64,000 bases of DNA from Brevibacterium sediminis (lineage in GTDB: Bacteria; Actinomycetota; Actinomycetes; Actinomycetales; Brevibacteriaceae), in NCBI RefSeq assembly GCF_013623905.1, contig NZ_JABKDD010000004.1:1-64000 (forward strand). The letters are read 5' to 3'. Below the pieces are notes generated by a model. It had not been told where the DNA came from. It was given only the letters and a program-made list of their open reading frames with translations, and made no database searches. The position numbers and the translations under genes are program-made. Below, in pieces: positions 34,834-43,278 of this stretch (within the stretch, counting starts at the first letter, position 1; each line of letters starts with the position of its first letter).

Positions 34834-36060
34834 TCAGTCCAGGCGGTTTTCGTCGGGCTGGGGTCCGTCGACCGGCGGGCCCGTCGGCACTGCGGGGCCG
34901 TCCCGGTAATGGCTGTTGTGGCGGCCGGGTTCGGGCACGTCGCTGCGCAGCCCGAGCCGGTTCCCGTCGAAGGTCAGCGGCAGCAGCGGCACATCCACCC
35001 TTGCACCTGTCGGCAGCCCGGTGTGGGCGAGCGCTCCGGAGGCCACAAGGTGCGGGTCGTCGGTGAGGTCGGCCGGGGTGTTGACCGGAGCGACGGGCAG
35101 GCCGCGCCGGGTGCACTTGTCTTCGATCTCGGCCAGGCTCAGCTGTGACAGTGCCTGCTGGAGCTCGCGATGAATACGGTCGCGCTGGTCGACTCGGCCC
35201 TGGTTGGTCAGCATGTCCGGGTCGGCGGCCAGCCCCGTCAGTCCGAATTCGTCGCAGAGGTCGCGCCACTGCCCGTCGGAGACGGCGGCGACGAAGACCT
35301 GGTTGTCATCAGCATCGCGGAAGATGTCATAGACGGCCCAGGTTGCTTGCCGGGTCGGCATCGGGCGGGGTGGTTCGCCGCTGATCTGGGATTGAGCCAT
35401 GTGCGTGCCGACGAGGAAGGCGTTGTTCTCGAACAGTGCGGAGTTGATGAGTTTTCCGCGGCCCGTGGTTTCGCGCACCCGCAGTGCGGACTGGATGCCG
35501 ATGACTCCGAACATTCCGCCCATGATGTCGTTGACGCTGGCTCCGGCGCGCAGCGGCTGGCCGGGTGGACCGGTCATATACGCCAATCCCCCGAGCATCT
35601 GGACGACCTCGTCGAGGGCGGCGCGGTTCCCGTAGGGGCCGGAGAGGAATCCCTTGAGTGAGCAGTAGATGAGTCCGGGGTTGCGGGCCGAGAGCTCCTC
35701 GTATCCGAAGCCGATCGATTCCATCTTCCCGACGCGGAAGTTCTCAAGCAGGACATCGGCGGAATCGATGAGGTCGAGGACACGGTCACGGTCGGCCGCC
35801 TCGGCGATATCGAGTTGGACGCTGTGCTTATTGCGGTTGAACGCGGGGAACAGCCCGGATCCGGACCCGGGCAGGTAGCGGGTCTTGTCGCCGGCTCCGC
35901 GGGGTTCGATCTTGATGACCTCGGCGCCGAGGTCGGCGAGGATCATCCCGCAGCTGGGACCCATGACCATGTGGGAGAACTCGATGACGCGGATGCCTTC
36001 GAGCGGCAGCGGTTCGGGGGTCGTTGCCTGGGTCTGTTCGGCGGTCATGTGGGAAGTCAT
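34834..36060 (-). CDS. Family III CoA transferase (CaiB/BaiF), probably acting on the TctABC substrate
   Basis: The 408-residue enzyme has EGIRVIEFSHMVMGPSCGMILADLGAE in pieces, FNRNKHSVQLD and the predicted catalytic Asp178 in ASVNDIMGG. It starts one base after the HMG-CoA lyase stop. Human SUGCT, a family III member, activates glutarate and 3-hydroxy-3-methylglutarate with succinyl-CoA; an equivalent step fits this operon. The C-terminal 30 residues are Pro/Gly-rich and not conserved. Confidence 0.87.
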   Translation of the reverse strand: MTSHMTAEQTQATTPEPLPLEGIRVIEFSHMVMGPSCGMILADLGAEVIKIEPRGAGDKTRYLPGSGSGLFPAFNRNKHSVQLDIAEAADRDRVLDLIDSADVLLENFRVGKMESIGFGYEELSARNPGLIYCSLKGFLSGPYGNRAALDEVVQMLGGLAYMTGPPGQPLRAGASVNDIMGGMFGVIGIQSALRVRETTGRGKLINSALFENNAFLVGTHMAQSQISGEPPRPMPTRQATWAVYDIFRDADDNQVFVAAVSDGQWRDLCDEFGLTGLAADPDMLTNQGRVDQRDRIHRELQQALSQLSLAEIEDKCTRRGLPVAPVNTPADLTDDPHLVASGALAHTGLPTGARVDVPLLPLTFDGNRLGLRSDVPEPGRHNSHYRDGPAVPTGPPVDGPQPDENRLD

Positions 36061-36061
36061 T

Positions 36062-37009
36062 TCAGACCTTCGCCGAGGCGGCCGCGAACCGGTCGTCGAA
36101 GACCGCGGGGGTCGCGGGGATGTCCGACAGGCTCGAAGTCAGGTCGTGTCCGACGGCGGCGATGAGGGGGTCGCGCACCTCGGTGAGCGCCTCGACGTCG
36201 ACGCCGGTGGCCACGCCCTCGCGGTGGAGGAGGTGGACGAGGTCGTCGGTGCCGATGTTGCCGGCGGCGCCCGGGGCGAAGGGGCAGCCGCCGAGTCCGC
36301 CCATGGCCGCGTCGAAGTTCGCGATCCCCAGCTCGAGGGCGGCGATGACGTTGGCCATGCCGAAGTTGTAGGTGTCGTGGAGGTGGAGGTTGACCGGTTT
36401 GCCGGGGAAGGCGTCGAGAACCGCCGAGGTGTTGCGGCGGACCAGCGATGGGTTGGCGTTGCCGATGGTGTCGGCCACCCCGACGCCGTGGGCTCCGGCG
36501 TCGACGAAGGGACGGAGGACCTCGACGAGGTGGTCAGCCTCGGTGATCCCGTCGAAGGGGCAGATGAAGCTCACGGCGGTCGTGATGTCGAAGCGCAGTC
36601 CCCGGTCACGGGCGAAGACGGCGGCGTCCATGAGGCGGTCGGAGGCCTCGGCGATGGAGGCATCGGAATTCGCTTTCGAGTGTCCTTCGGAGGCCGAGAG
36701 CACGAGTTTGATGTTCTTCGCCCCGGCGTCGACGGCCCTTTGGGCGCCTTTGAGGTTGAAGACGAGGGTGAAGAACTCGACCCCGTCGGCCTCGTGTGGT
36801 GCCAGACGGCGCAGCAGTTCGTCGGTGTCGGCCATCTGCGGGACCTTCTTCGGATTGACGAAGGAGCCGACCTCGATGTGTTTGAGTCCCGAGCCGATGA
36901 GTTTCTCGGCCAGGGCAACCTTGACTTCGGTGGGCACGATGGCTTCTTCGATCTGCAGCCCGTCGCGCAGAGTGGTGTCGAGGATATCGACGGAAGTGGG
37001 CCGGACCAT
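36062..37009 (-). CDS. Hydroxymethylglutaryl-CoA lyase
   Basis: The 315-residue TIM-barrel enzyme cleaves 3-hydroxy-3-methylglutaryl-CoA to acetyl-CoA and acetoacetate. All catalytic residues known from the human enzyme have counterparts with the same spacing: Arg15 and Asp16 (LRDG), His209 and His211 (NLHLHD), Cys242 (GGLGGCPFAPG) and Asn251. GAAGGAG precedes ATG 37009. As first gene of an operon with a CoA transferase and a carboxylate importer, it makes the operon look like a route for external 3-hydroxy-3-methylglutarate rather than leucine breakdown; no leucine-pathway carboxylase is nearby. Citramalyl-CoA-type substrates remain possible. Confidence 0.88.
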   Translation of the reverse strand: MVRPTSVDILDTTLRDGLQIEEAIVPTEVKVALAEKLIGSGLKHIEVGSFVNPKKVPQMADTDELLRRLAPHEADGVEFFTLVFNLKGAQRAVDAGAKNIKLVLSASEGHSKANSDASIAEASDRLMDAAVFARDRGLRFDITTAVSFICPFDGITEADHLVEVLRPFVDAGAHGVGVADTIGNANPSLVRRNTSAVLDAFPGKPVNLHLHDTYNFGMANVIAALELGIANFDAAMGGLGGCPFAPGAAGNIGTDDLVHLLHREGVATGVDVEALTEVRDPLIAAVGHDLTSSLSDIPATPAVFDDRFAAASAKV

Positions 37010-37082
37010 GGGACTCCTTCACGCAGGCTCCCGCTGAACGGGAAACGATTCGTCGCCGCGCGACCATGCGCGACTCCACTCT

Positions 37083-37094
37083 CGTTATATAACG
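37083..37094 (-). promoter_or_regulatory. Palindrome CGTTATATAACG in the tct/HMG operon promoter
   Basis: This perfect 12-base AT-rich palindrome stands out in GC-rich surroundings, 74 bases upstream of the HMG-CoA lyase start. Read on the minus strand it contains TATAAC, a good -10 element, with a weak TGTTAC 17 bases upstream. It may combine promoter and IclR operator. Confidence 0.4.
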
Positions 37095-37165
37095 CGCTCA
37101 GTCCAGGTAACAGACTTTGTTCGGCATATGAGAGGTCGGGGAGAATTGCCTGTGTTCATTCCCGT

Positions 37166-37726
37166 CTATCGGGACGCTAGGTTCTTCGGCCGGTATGTCT
37201 GGATCGCGTGGCCTGCTTCGAGTTCGCTGCGGTCGACGAGCTCCAGGTCGACGACGTCACTCAGACCCGCGAAGAGGTACGGTCCGTGGCCGGCGATGCA
37301 GGGGTGGATGACGAATTCGAATTCGTCGATGAGGCCGAGTTCGGCGAGCGCGAGCGGCAACGTCACTCCCCCGACTGCGAGTCCCGTCACGGATTGTTCC
37401 TTGAGCTCGCGGACGGCGGTGGCGAGGTCGCCGCGGATGAGTTCGGAGTTCCAGTCGACGCTGTCCAAGGTGCTCGAGACGACGTATTTGCGGGCCGGGC
37501 CGATGGCCGCAATGAACGGGTCGAGGTCCTTTTCCGGGGTCGTGTCACCTTCGGGCCGGCGCCAGGCGTCTTCCATCATCTGGTAGGTGATGCGACCGAA
37601 GATCAGCCCGTCGGCACGCTTGAGATTGTTCGCATGATGGCGATGGAAATCATCGCTGATGACTCCCACGCGATGATCACAGCAGCCGTCGACGGTGACG
37701 TTGATCGAGTACCTCAGCTCGCCCAT
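37166..37726 (-). CDS. Dihydrofolate reductase-family protein
   Basis: The 186-residue protein shares the DHFR/RibD C-terminal fold: ELRYSINVTVDGCCDH, ADGLIFGRITYQMME, KYVVSSTL and LAVGGVTLPLALAELGLIDEFEF in short pieces. ATG 37726 has no clear ribosome site, so a leaderless or weak start is possible. The residues FVIHPCIAGHGPYLF near the end are family-typical. Substrate unknown. Confidence 0.83.
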   Translation of the reverse strand: MGELRYSINVTVDGCCDHRVGVISDDFHRHHANNLKRADGLIFGRITYQMMEDAWRRPEGDTTPEKDLDPFIAAIGPARKYVVSSTLDSVDWNSELIRGDLATAVRELKEQSVTGLAVGGVTLPLALAELGLIDEFEFVIHPCIAGHGPYLFAGLSDVVDLELVDRSELEAGHAIQTYRPKNLASR

Positions 37727-37764
37727 GGCATAAGAGTAGACCTGGGCGGGCACTGCTGGAAGAG

Positions 37765-38232
37765 TCAATTCCCGCTGGCGTCGGCATCCCCAGCCAACCT
37801 CATGTGCAGGATCGGATAGGGCCGCCCGGCTTCATCGGTCTCACTGCGTCCGATCATTTCGAACCCCTGGTGCCGGTAGAACTCCAGCGCTGAGGTGTTC
37901 TGTTCATTGACGTCGACCGTGGTCACATCCTCGTGTTCGATCGCATAGTCAATCAGCGCGGAGCCGATCCCCCGGCCCCGTTCACCAGCGTCGATGAAGA
38001 GCATCGCGAGGTCTCCGTCGACGACCCCGCAAAACCCTACGGCTCGGCCGTCCAATTCAGCGACGGTGAGTCTCACGGCCGGAAAGTAGTCCGCAGCCAG
38101 ATGCTTCTCGATCTCGTCCCGGTCGTCGTCGGACAGAAAATCATGCGTGGCGTCGACAGCGCTGCGCCAGATCGCCACAAGGGCAGGGACGTCAGAGCAC
38201 CCGGATGCGGGCCGAAGCCTGAGGGCTGTCAT
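37765..38232 (-). CDS. GNAT-family N-acetyltransferase
   Basis: The 155-residue protein has the acetyl-CoA pyrophosphate loop in DAGERGRGIGSALIDYA and the C-terminal SALEFYRHQGFEMIGRSETDE typical of the family. It starts one base after the CoA-transferase stop, so it is translated from the same message. It transfers acetyl to an amine of unknown identity. Its place in the operon may be incidental. Confidence 0.85.
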   Translation of the reverse strand: MTALRLRPASGCSDVPALVAIWRSAVDATHDFLSDDDRDEIEKHLAADYFPAVRLTVAELDGRAVGFCGVVDGDLAMLFIDAGERGRGIGSALIDYAIEHEDVTTVDVNEQNTSALEFYRHQGFEMIGRSETDEAGRPYPILHMRLAGDADASGN

Positions 38233-38233
38233 A

Positions 38234-39541
38234 TCAGTCCGTGTCTTTGGCGGCACCATCGACGTTCCCCTCCGAGTCGGCACCGAAATCCGCCTCACCG
38301 CGTGCGGCCGAGGCGAGGCCCAGCCACGACAGCACCTCGTCGGTGTGTTCGCCCAAGTCGGGCCCGAGGTGGTCGATCGCGATCGATTCACCGCCGATGA
38401 CCGGAGTGATTCCCGGGAACGCGACGTCCTCCAGGACCTCCTCGCCGGTGGACACGTCGAGGTTCTGGATCATTCCGCGTGCGGCGAGCTGCTCATCGGC
38501 GACGAGGTCTTCGGCCGTGTAGATGGGCCCGGCCGGAACACCGACTTCTTCCAGGGCCCCGACGACGTCCTCAACTGAACGCTCGGCGCACCACTCGCCG
38601 ATCGCCTCATCGAGTTCGTCGCGCCGTTGCCAACGGCCGGCATTCGTCTGCAGGTCGGCATCCTCGGCGAGATCGGGACGGTCGATCGCCGTCATCAGCC
38701 GCGGGAAGATGCCGTCCCCGTTGCCGGCGATGACCACGGATTTCCCGCCGGCGCAGAGGTAGCCGTTCGACGGCGCGATGCCCTCCATCCGACCGCCGGT
38801 GCGGGTGCGGACCTCGCCGAAAGCGGAGTAGTCGGGAACGAGGGATTCCATCACGGAGAACATCGCCTCATTGAGCGCGACGTCGACGGTCCGCTCCGAC
38901 AGCGGACCCTTGCCTTCGAAGCCGTGCGCGGATCCGACGACCGCCTCGGCGGCTCCGGCGATCTTCTGCCGCTGTCGGTCGAAGAGCATCATCACGGCGC
39001 CGAAGGCCGCCTGCATGCCGGCGATCGAATCGCCGATCGAGATGCCCACGCGCACGGGTGGGCGGTCGGGATCGCCGACGAGTTCGCGGAAGCCCGAGTA
39101 TCCTTCGGCGACGGCGGCGAATCCGGGGCGGGATGACATCGGTCCGGTCTGGCCGAAGGCGGAGATGCGCACGAAGACGAGGTCGGGGTTGGCGTCCTCG
39201 AGCACGTCGGGGCCGAGTCCCCACTTCTCGAGGGTGCCGGGGCGGAAGTTCTCGAGCAGGATGTCGCTGCGGCGGACGAGTTCGAGCACGGCCTCGCGTC
39301 CCTCGTCGCTGCGCAGGTCGAGCACGACGGACTTCTTGTTGCGGTTGATCGTGCGGTAGAGCATCGAGGTGTCGCCGGCTTTGAGCCGCCAGTTGCGCAA
39401 TTCGTCGCCGGTGCCGGGGCGTTCGACTTTGATCACCTCGGCGCCGAAGTCCGCGAGCATCCGCCCGGCGGTGGGTGCGGCGATGTAGTTGCCGAGTTCG
39501 AGGACTCGCACACCGGAAAGGGGAAGTCGGTGCGTGCTCAT
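38234..39541 (-). CDS. Family III CoA transferase (CaiB/BaiF) with an insertion
   Basis: The 435-residue protein has LELGNYIAAPTAGRMLADFGAE in pieces, INRNKKSVVLDL and predicted catalytic Asp171 in ISIGDSIAG. Residues 193-216 (38894-38965) form an insertion where relatives have a short turn of the TGRG type before VDVAL; it carries a GCCGAGGCGG copy on the minus strand (38941). The usual PGYD before the active site is PGFA. AGGAG precedes ATG 39541. The acid substrate is unknown; a sodium:solute symporter encoded upstream may import it. Confidence 0.85.
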   Translation of the reverse strand: MSTHRLPLSGVRVLELGNYIAAPTAGRMLADFGAEVIKVERPGTGDELRNWRLKAGDTSMLYRTINRNKKSVVLDLRSDEGREAVLELVRRSDILLENFRPGTLEKWGLGPDVLEDANPDLVFVRISAFGQTGPMSSRPGFAAVAEGYSGFRELVGDPDRPPVRVGISIGDSIAGMQAAFGAVMMLFDRQRQKIAGAAEAVVGSAHGFEGKGPLSERTVDVALNEAMFSVMESLVPDYSAFGEVRTRTGGRMEGIAPSNGYLCAGGKSVVIAGNGDGIFPRLMTAIDRPDLAEDADLQTNAGRWQRRDELDEAIGEWCAERSVEDVVGALEEVGVPAGPIYTAEDLVADEQLAARGMIQNLDVSTGEEVLEDVAFPGITPVIGGESIAIDHLGPDLGEHTDEVLSWLGLASAARGEADFGADSEGNVDGAAKDTD

Positions 39542-39677
39542 GACGATGCTCCTAGTTGTGCGTGGTTCGGTTCTCCCATGGTGCCAGGTGTCGGCGCCAT
39601 CGGCGCGGATATCCGCCGTCCGGGCGGTCGGACGGTCCACCTCCCCGAGGCGGTGCTCAGCTGTTCCGCAGCGTGAC

Positions 39678-41126
39678 CTACGCGCGTTGACCGATGGATT
39701 CGGTCGAAGTCTCAGCCTGCGACCGACCGACCCCGGCACGCACGGCTTCGCAGACCGCAACGACGAGGATGTTGACGCCGAGGCCGATGATGCCTTCGCT
39801 GATCGCCCACGGCAGCGGCAGCCAGAACGTGTAGGAGATGACGACGATCAGCCCCGCCGCGAGACCGGCGATGATCGAGCGAACACTGAGACGACCGCGG
39901 AAGAAGAGAGCCGCGGCGATCGCCGGAGCGAGCTGGTCGAGGCCGGAGAAAGTCAGCAGCAGGAGGTTCGCCAGCAGGTCGGGCATGACGATGGCCAGCA
40001 GCAGCGACAGGGCAGTGGCGACAACGACGATGATCTGAGTCGCAGTGAACTGATGCCGTTCGGATCTGATCCGGAAGACATTGCGTGAAGCCAGGGTCGA
40101 GATGCCGATGAGCAGCGCGGCCGAGGGCACCATCGCCGTGGTGATTCCGGCGACGGCGAGGACTCCGATCACCCAATCGGGGAACATCTGTCCGGACAGG
40201 TGGAGCAGAGCCGAGTCGGCATCGGTGTTCCGACCGAGGATGACGACGGCCACGTAGCCGACGATGAGCGGCAGGACGATGAAGGTGTTGTAGATCGGCA
40301 GCCACAGGTAGTTCTGACGCAGCACCGCGGAGCTGCGGGCTGCGAGGATCGGCGGCCACATGTGCGGAAGAGTCACGAAGGCCACGCCGATGGCGCTGAT
40401 CGCCATGTTCGAGATGTACCAGGGGATGCCGTATTCCTCTGTGCCGTGGACGCTCAGGAGGTCGGGCATGGTCGCAGCGACGGTGTCGAAGACGTTCGTG
40501 AATCCGCCGGTGAAATGGATGGGGATCGAGATGCACACGACGAAGAGCATGACGAGCATGAGCGCGTCTTTGAAGTACGCGGTCGTGGCCACGCCTCGCA
40601 GACCCGACCACAGGACGAAGGCGACGACGAGGATGAAAGCGATGACCATTGACCACACGCCCGTCGTTCGGTTACCGGTGACGAGTTGAACGATGAGGCC
40701 GAGTCCGGTGATCTGCAGCTGCAGGTAGGGCAGCAGAAAGATGACTCCGCAGATGCCTGCGATGACTCCGAGGGTGCGCGAGGAGTAGCTGTGTTCGAGG
40801 AAGTCGGCCTGTGTCAGGTGCCCGCGTGCTTTGGCCATGCGCCAGATCTTCGGGCCGATGAAGTAGAGGACCAGGTAGCCGAGGGGTACGTAGGGCATCG
40901 AGTAGAAGGCGGCGGCGCCTCCCGAGACCACGAGTCCGGCGGTACCGAGGAAGGTGAAGGTGGTGAAGGTTTCGCCGGCCTGAAGCAGCCAGGTCGTGGC
41001 CACGCCGAAGCGTCGGCCGCCGACGGTCCACTCGGAGAGGTCGGCATTGGGCTTCTTGCGTCCGATGAAACCGAGGATCGCGACGAGGACGATTCCGCCG
41101 AGGGTGACGATCTCGATAGTGCTCAT
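39678..41126 (-). CDS. Sodium:solute symporter family transporter
   Basis: The 482-residue protein has about 13 hydrophobic segments and begins with a segment followed by SEWTVGGRRFGVATTWLLQAGE, the usual SSS entry region. AGITTAMVPSAALLIGISTLASRNVF is the conserved part near helix 8-9. It is coupled to the DUF3311 gene by a one-base gap. Such pairs often import monocarboxylates or amino acids with sodium. The following CoA-transferase gene, 136 bases on, may act on the imported acid. Confidence 0.88.
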   Translation of the reverse strand: MSTIEIVTLGGIVLVAILGFIGRKKPNADLSEWTVGGRRFGVATTWLLQAGETFTTFTFLGTAGLVVSGGAAAFYSMPYVPLGYLVLYFIGPKIWRMAKARGHLTQADFLEHSYSSRTLGVIAGICGVIFLLPYLQLQITGLGLIVQLVTGNRTTGVWSMVIAFILVVAFVLWSGLRGVATTAYFKDALMLVMLFVVCISIPIHFTGGFTNVFDTVAATMPDLLSVHGTEEYGIPWYISNMAISAIGVAFVTLPHMWPPILAARSSAVLRQNYLWLPIYNTFIVLPLIVGYVAVVILGRNTDADSALLHLSGQMFPDWVIGVLAVAGITTAMVPSAALLIGISTLASRNVFRIRSERHQFTATQIIVVVATALSLLLAIVMPDLLANLLLLTFSGLDQLAPAIAAALFFRGRLSVRSIIAGLAAGLIVVISYTFWLPLPWAISEGIIGLGVNILVVAVCEAVRAGVGRSQAETSTESIGQRA

Positions 41127-41127
41127 C

Positions 41128-41475
41128 TCAGCCCTCCCGAGCGTTGTCGGGGTGTGCCTGTACTTCCGGTCGGTCTCCGACTTTGGCCGATTCGAGCCTC
41201 TCGGCTTCTTCGAGGGCAAGGTCGTCGAGGTGGCCCTGCCGTTCGAGATCGGGGCGGGTCTTCTCGATGATCAGGAGGATGCCGGTGACGAGGAGGCTGC
41301 CGGGTACACAGGTCCACCACAAGATGGTCGGCAGCCCGAGAAACAGATGTGGGCCGTTGAAAATCGGCAGCCATTGGAGGACGAAGGCGGCGATCACCGG
41401 AATGAGACAGAGAACCGCCCAGACCGTGACGCGACCTTTCGTCACCCGTCGTGTGTCGGAATCGGGTGTACTCAT
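41128..41475 (-). CDS. DUF3311 small membrane protein
   Basis: The 115-residue protein has two membrane segments (about 20-35 and 48-70) with WLPIFNGPHLFLGLPTILWW between them, characteristic of DUF3311. These proteins are usually encoded directly before sodium:solute symporters, as here, and are probably an accessory subunit. GGAGG precedes ATG 41475. The C-terminal 40 residues are charged and cytoplasmic. Confidence 0.85.
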   Translation of the reverse strand: MSTPDSDTRRVTKGRVTVWAVLCLIPVIAAFVLQWLPIFNGPHLFLGLPTILWWTCVPGSLLVTGILLIIEKTRPDLERQGHLDDLALEEAERLESAKVGDRPEVQAHPDNAREG

Positions 41476-41755
41476 TGTGCCTCCCGCACTCGTTCGGCCG
41501 GTCTGCTCGGCCGGCGGTCCGACCACCATGGTCACGACCACGTCCATCTTCTCTCCACAATCGGTGCTGGACGGTGACGAAATGCCGCTGACAGCAAAGT
41601 CGCATTGAAAAGCTGCCTTGGCTGAACATCAGCTGCGGCTTGAGTGAACTTCGTGCAACATTCCTTGAACTCTATTGTCAGCCAGGCTCTGGGTACCGAA
41701 GACTGGCAATCGAGTCGCAGACAGCGATGATTCGTCACCGAATGAGGAGTTGGAC

Positions 41756-42202
41756 ATGGAATCGAACGATTTCGCAGGCAACAACGACAGCGGTCAGAAC
41801 GACTTCGGCAATGAGCAGCAGAGCGGTCCCGAGGGACAGCAGAGCGGCTTCGGCGATCAGGGTGGCCAGCAGGGCCAGTCGGGCCAGCAGGAGCAGGGTG
41901 GCTTCGGCGGCCAGGATCAGCAGGCCCAGGGCGGCCAGGAACAGGGCGGCTTCGGGGGCGACGACCGCGGTCAGCAGGAGCAGGGCGGCTTCAGCGGCGG
42001 CCAGGAACAGTCCGGCGGATTCGGTGGAGATGACCGTGAGCAGGGTGGCCAGCCCAGCGGTCAGGAACAGGACGGACCCGGCGGCGATGATCGCGGCCAG
42101 CAGGGTCAGTCGGGTCAGCAGGAGCAGGCTGGATTCGGCGGCCGGGATCAGGCCCAGGGTGGCTTCGGTGGCGAGCAGGGCGGCTTCGACGAGAACCGCT
42201 GA
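41756..42202 (+). CDS. Gly/Gln-rich low-complexity protein
   Basis: The gene encodes 148 residues made almost only of Gly, Gln, Asp, Glu, Ser and Phe. Imperfect repeats of GGFGG and QEQGGF recur about every 10-20 residues, with RGQQ or REQGG spacers. No folded domain, signal peptide or membrane segment is seen. TGAGGAG seven bases before ATG 41756 and the terminator after the stop support a real gene. Regularly spaced Phe in a Gly/Gln background resembles prion-like sequences that form condensates. It stands alone between two minus-strand genes. No relative is recognised. Confidence 0.72.
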   Translation: MESNDFAGNNDSGQNDFGNEQQSGPEGQQSGFGDQGGQQGQSGQQEQGGFGGQDQQAQGGQEQGGFGGDDRGQQEQGGFSGGQEQSGGFGGDDREQGGQPSGQEQDGPGGDDRGQQGQSGQQEQAGFGGRDQAQGGFGGEQGGFDENR

Positions 42203-42255
42203 TCTCAGCCATCACCTGATCCGGCGTCATCGTTGAGACGCCGATCCGCAAACAC

Positions 42256-42286
42256 AAGCGGCGCACCAGTCATCGGTGCGCCGCTT
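42256..42286. terminator. Terminator between the Gly/Gln-rich gene and the FAH-family gene
   Basis: Perfect 12-base arms, AAGCGGCGCACC and its complement, enclose AGTCATC. It lies between convergent stops at 42202 and 42294. Confidence 0.75.
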
Positions 42287-42293
42287 CGTGCAT

Positions 42294-43145
42294 TCACTCC
42301 GTGACGGTCACGATCTGTCGGTGTCGGCCGAGGCCCTCGAGCTCGATTTCGACGACGTCGCCGTCGACCAGGTACGGGTACTGCCCCGACAGCGCGACGC
42401 CCTGCGGTGTGCCGGTGAGGATGACGTCGCCCGGTTCGAAGGCCATCGCCTGGCTGAGCTGGAAGATGATCTCGCCGACGGAGAAGATGAGGTCGCTCGT
42501 CGACGAATCCTGCCTGGCTTCGCCGTTGACCCAGCTGCGCAGGCGCAGGTTGCCGGGGTCCACCTCGGCGGCGGGGCGGATCCACGGCCCGATCGGGGTG
42601 AACCCGGGCAGATTCTTCCCTTTCGACCACTGGCCCCCGGACTCCTCGATCTGCAGTCGGCGTTCGGACAGATCGTTGCCGAGCACGTACCCGGCGACGT
42701 GATTGAGTCCTTCCTCCGCCGAGGCGGCCCTGAAGGTCCGTGATCCGATGACCACTCCGAGTTCGACCTCCCAATCAGCTTTAGTCGCGTACGGCGGCAG
42801 TTCGATGGGGTCATTGGGCCCGGCGATGGTCGAGGGCATCTTGAAGAAGATGACGGGTCGCTCGGGAGGTTCGGCTCCGGCCTCACGAGCATGAGCGGCA
42901 TAGTTCATGCCCACGCACACGATGGCAGAAGGTCGGGTCAGCGGCGCGCCGATGCGCATCTCATCAGCACCGTCGAGCGGCTTGAGTTCCCCAGCCTCAA
43001 GCGCGCTTCGGACGCGTCCGATGCCGTCGGCGGCGAAGAAGTCCGGGTTGATGTCATCGGTCAGCGGGCGGAGGTCGAAGCAGACTCCGTCGTGGCGGAC
43101 TGCCGGAATCTCGTGTCCGATCGGTCCCAGTCGCAGCAGTTCCAT
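42294..43145 (-). CDS. Fumarylacetoacetate hydrolase-family protein
   Basis: The 283-residue protein contains the complete FAH-family core: CVGMNYAAHAREAG, the metal-binding DWEVELGVVIG, AGYVLGNDLSERR and ILTGTPQGVA. Family members hydrolyse C-C bonds in acylpyruvates, decarboxylate oxaloacetate or dehydrate 2-keto-3-deoxy acids. No aromatic ring-cleavage gene is adjacent, so a sugar-acid or acylpyruvate role is equally likely. Confidence 0.87.
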   Translation of the reverse strand: MELLRLGPIGHEIPAVRHDGVCFDLRPLTDDINPDFFAADGIGRVRSALEAGELKPLDGADEMRIGAPLTRPSAIVCVGMNYAAHAREAGAEPPERPVIFFKMPSTIAGPNDPIELPPYATKADWEVELGVVIGSRTFRAASAEEGLNHVAGYVLGNDLSERRLQIEESGGQWSKGKNLPGFTPIGPWIRPAAEVDPGNLRLRSWVNGEARQDSSTSDLIFSVGEIIFQLSQAMAFEPGDVILTGTPQGVALSGQYPYLVDGDVVEIELEGLGRHRQIVTVTE

Positions 43146-43278
43146 GCGGTTCCTCTCTACTAGCTCTCGGCCACGTCGTTGTGACCTGTCGCCAGGCTAG
43201 CGAGACGCCCCAAGCCAATTTGGAACTGCTCAAGCATTGGACACCCGCAGGCGTCGAAACTCCCACCGAGTTCGACCG

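Noticed and set aside
35885-37180. 431-codon plus-strand frame opposite the CoA transferase and HMG-CoA lyase
   Set aside because: Both opposing genes have intact catalytic residues; this frame resembles nothing.
41756-42202. Gly/Gln-rich region as a CRISPR array or simple tandem DNA repeat
   Set aside because: Repeat units vary in length and sequence at the DNA level, lack uniform spacers and keep a single open frame.
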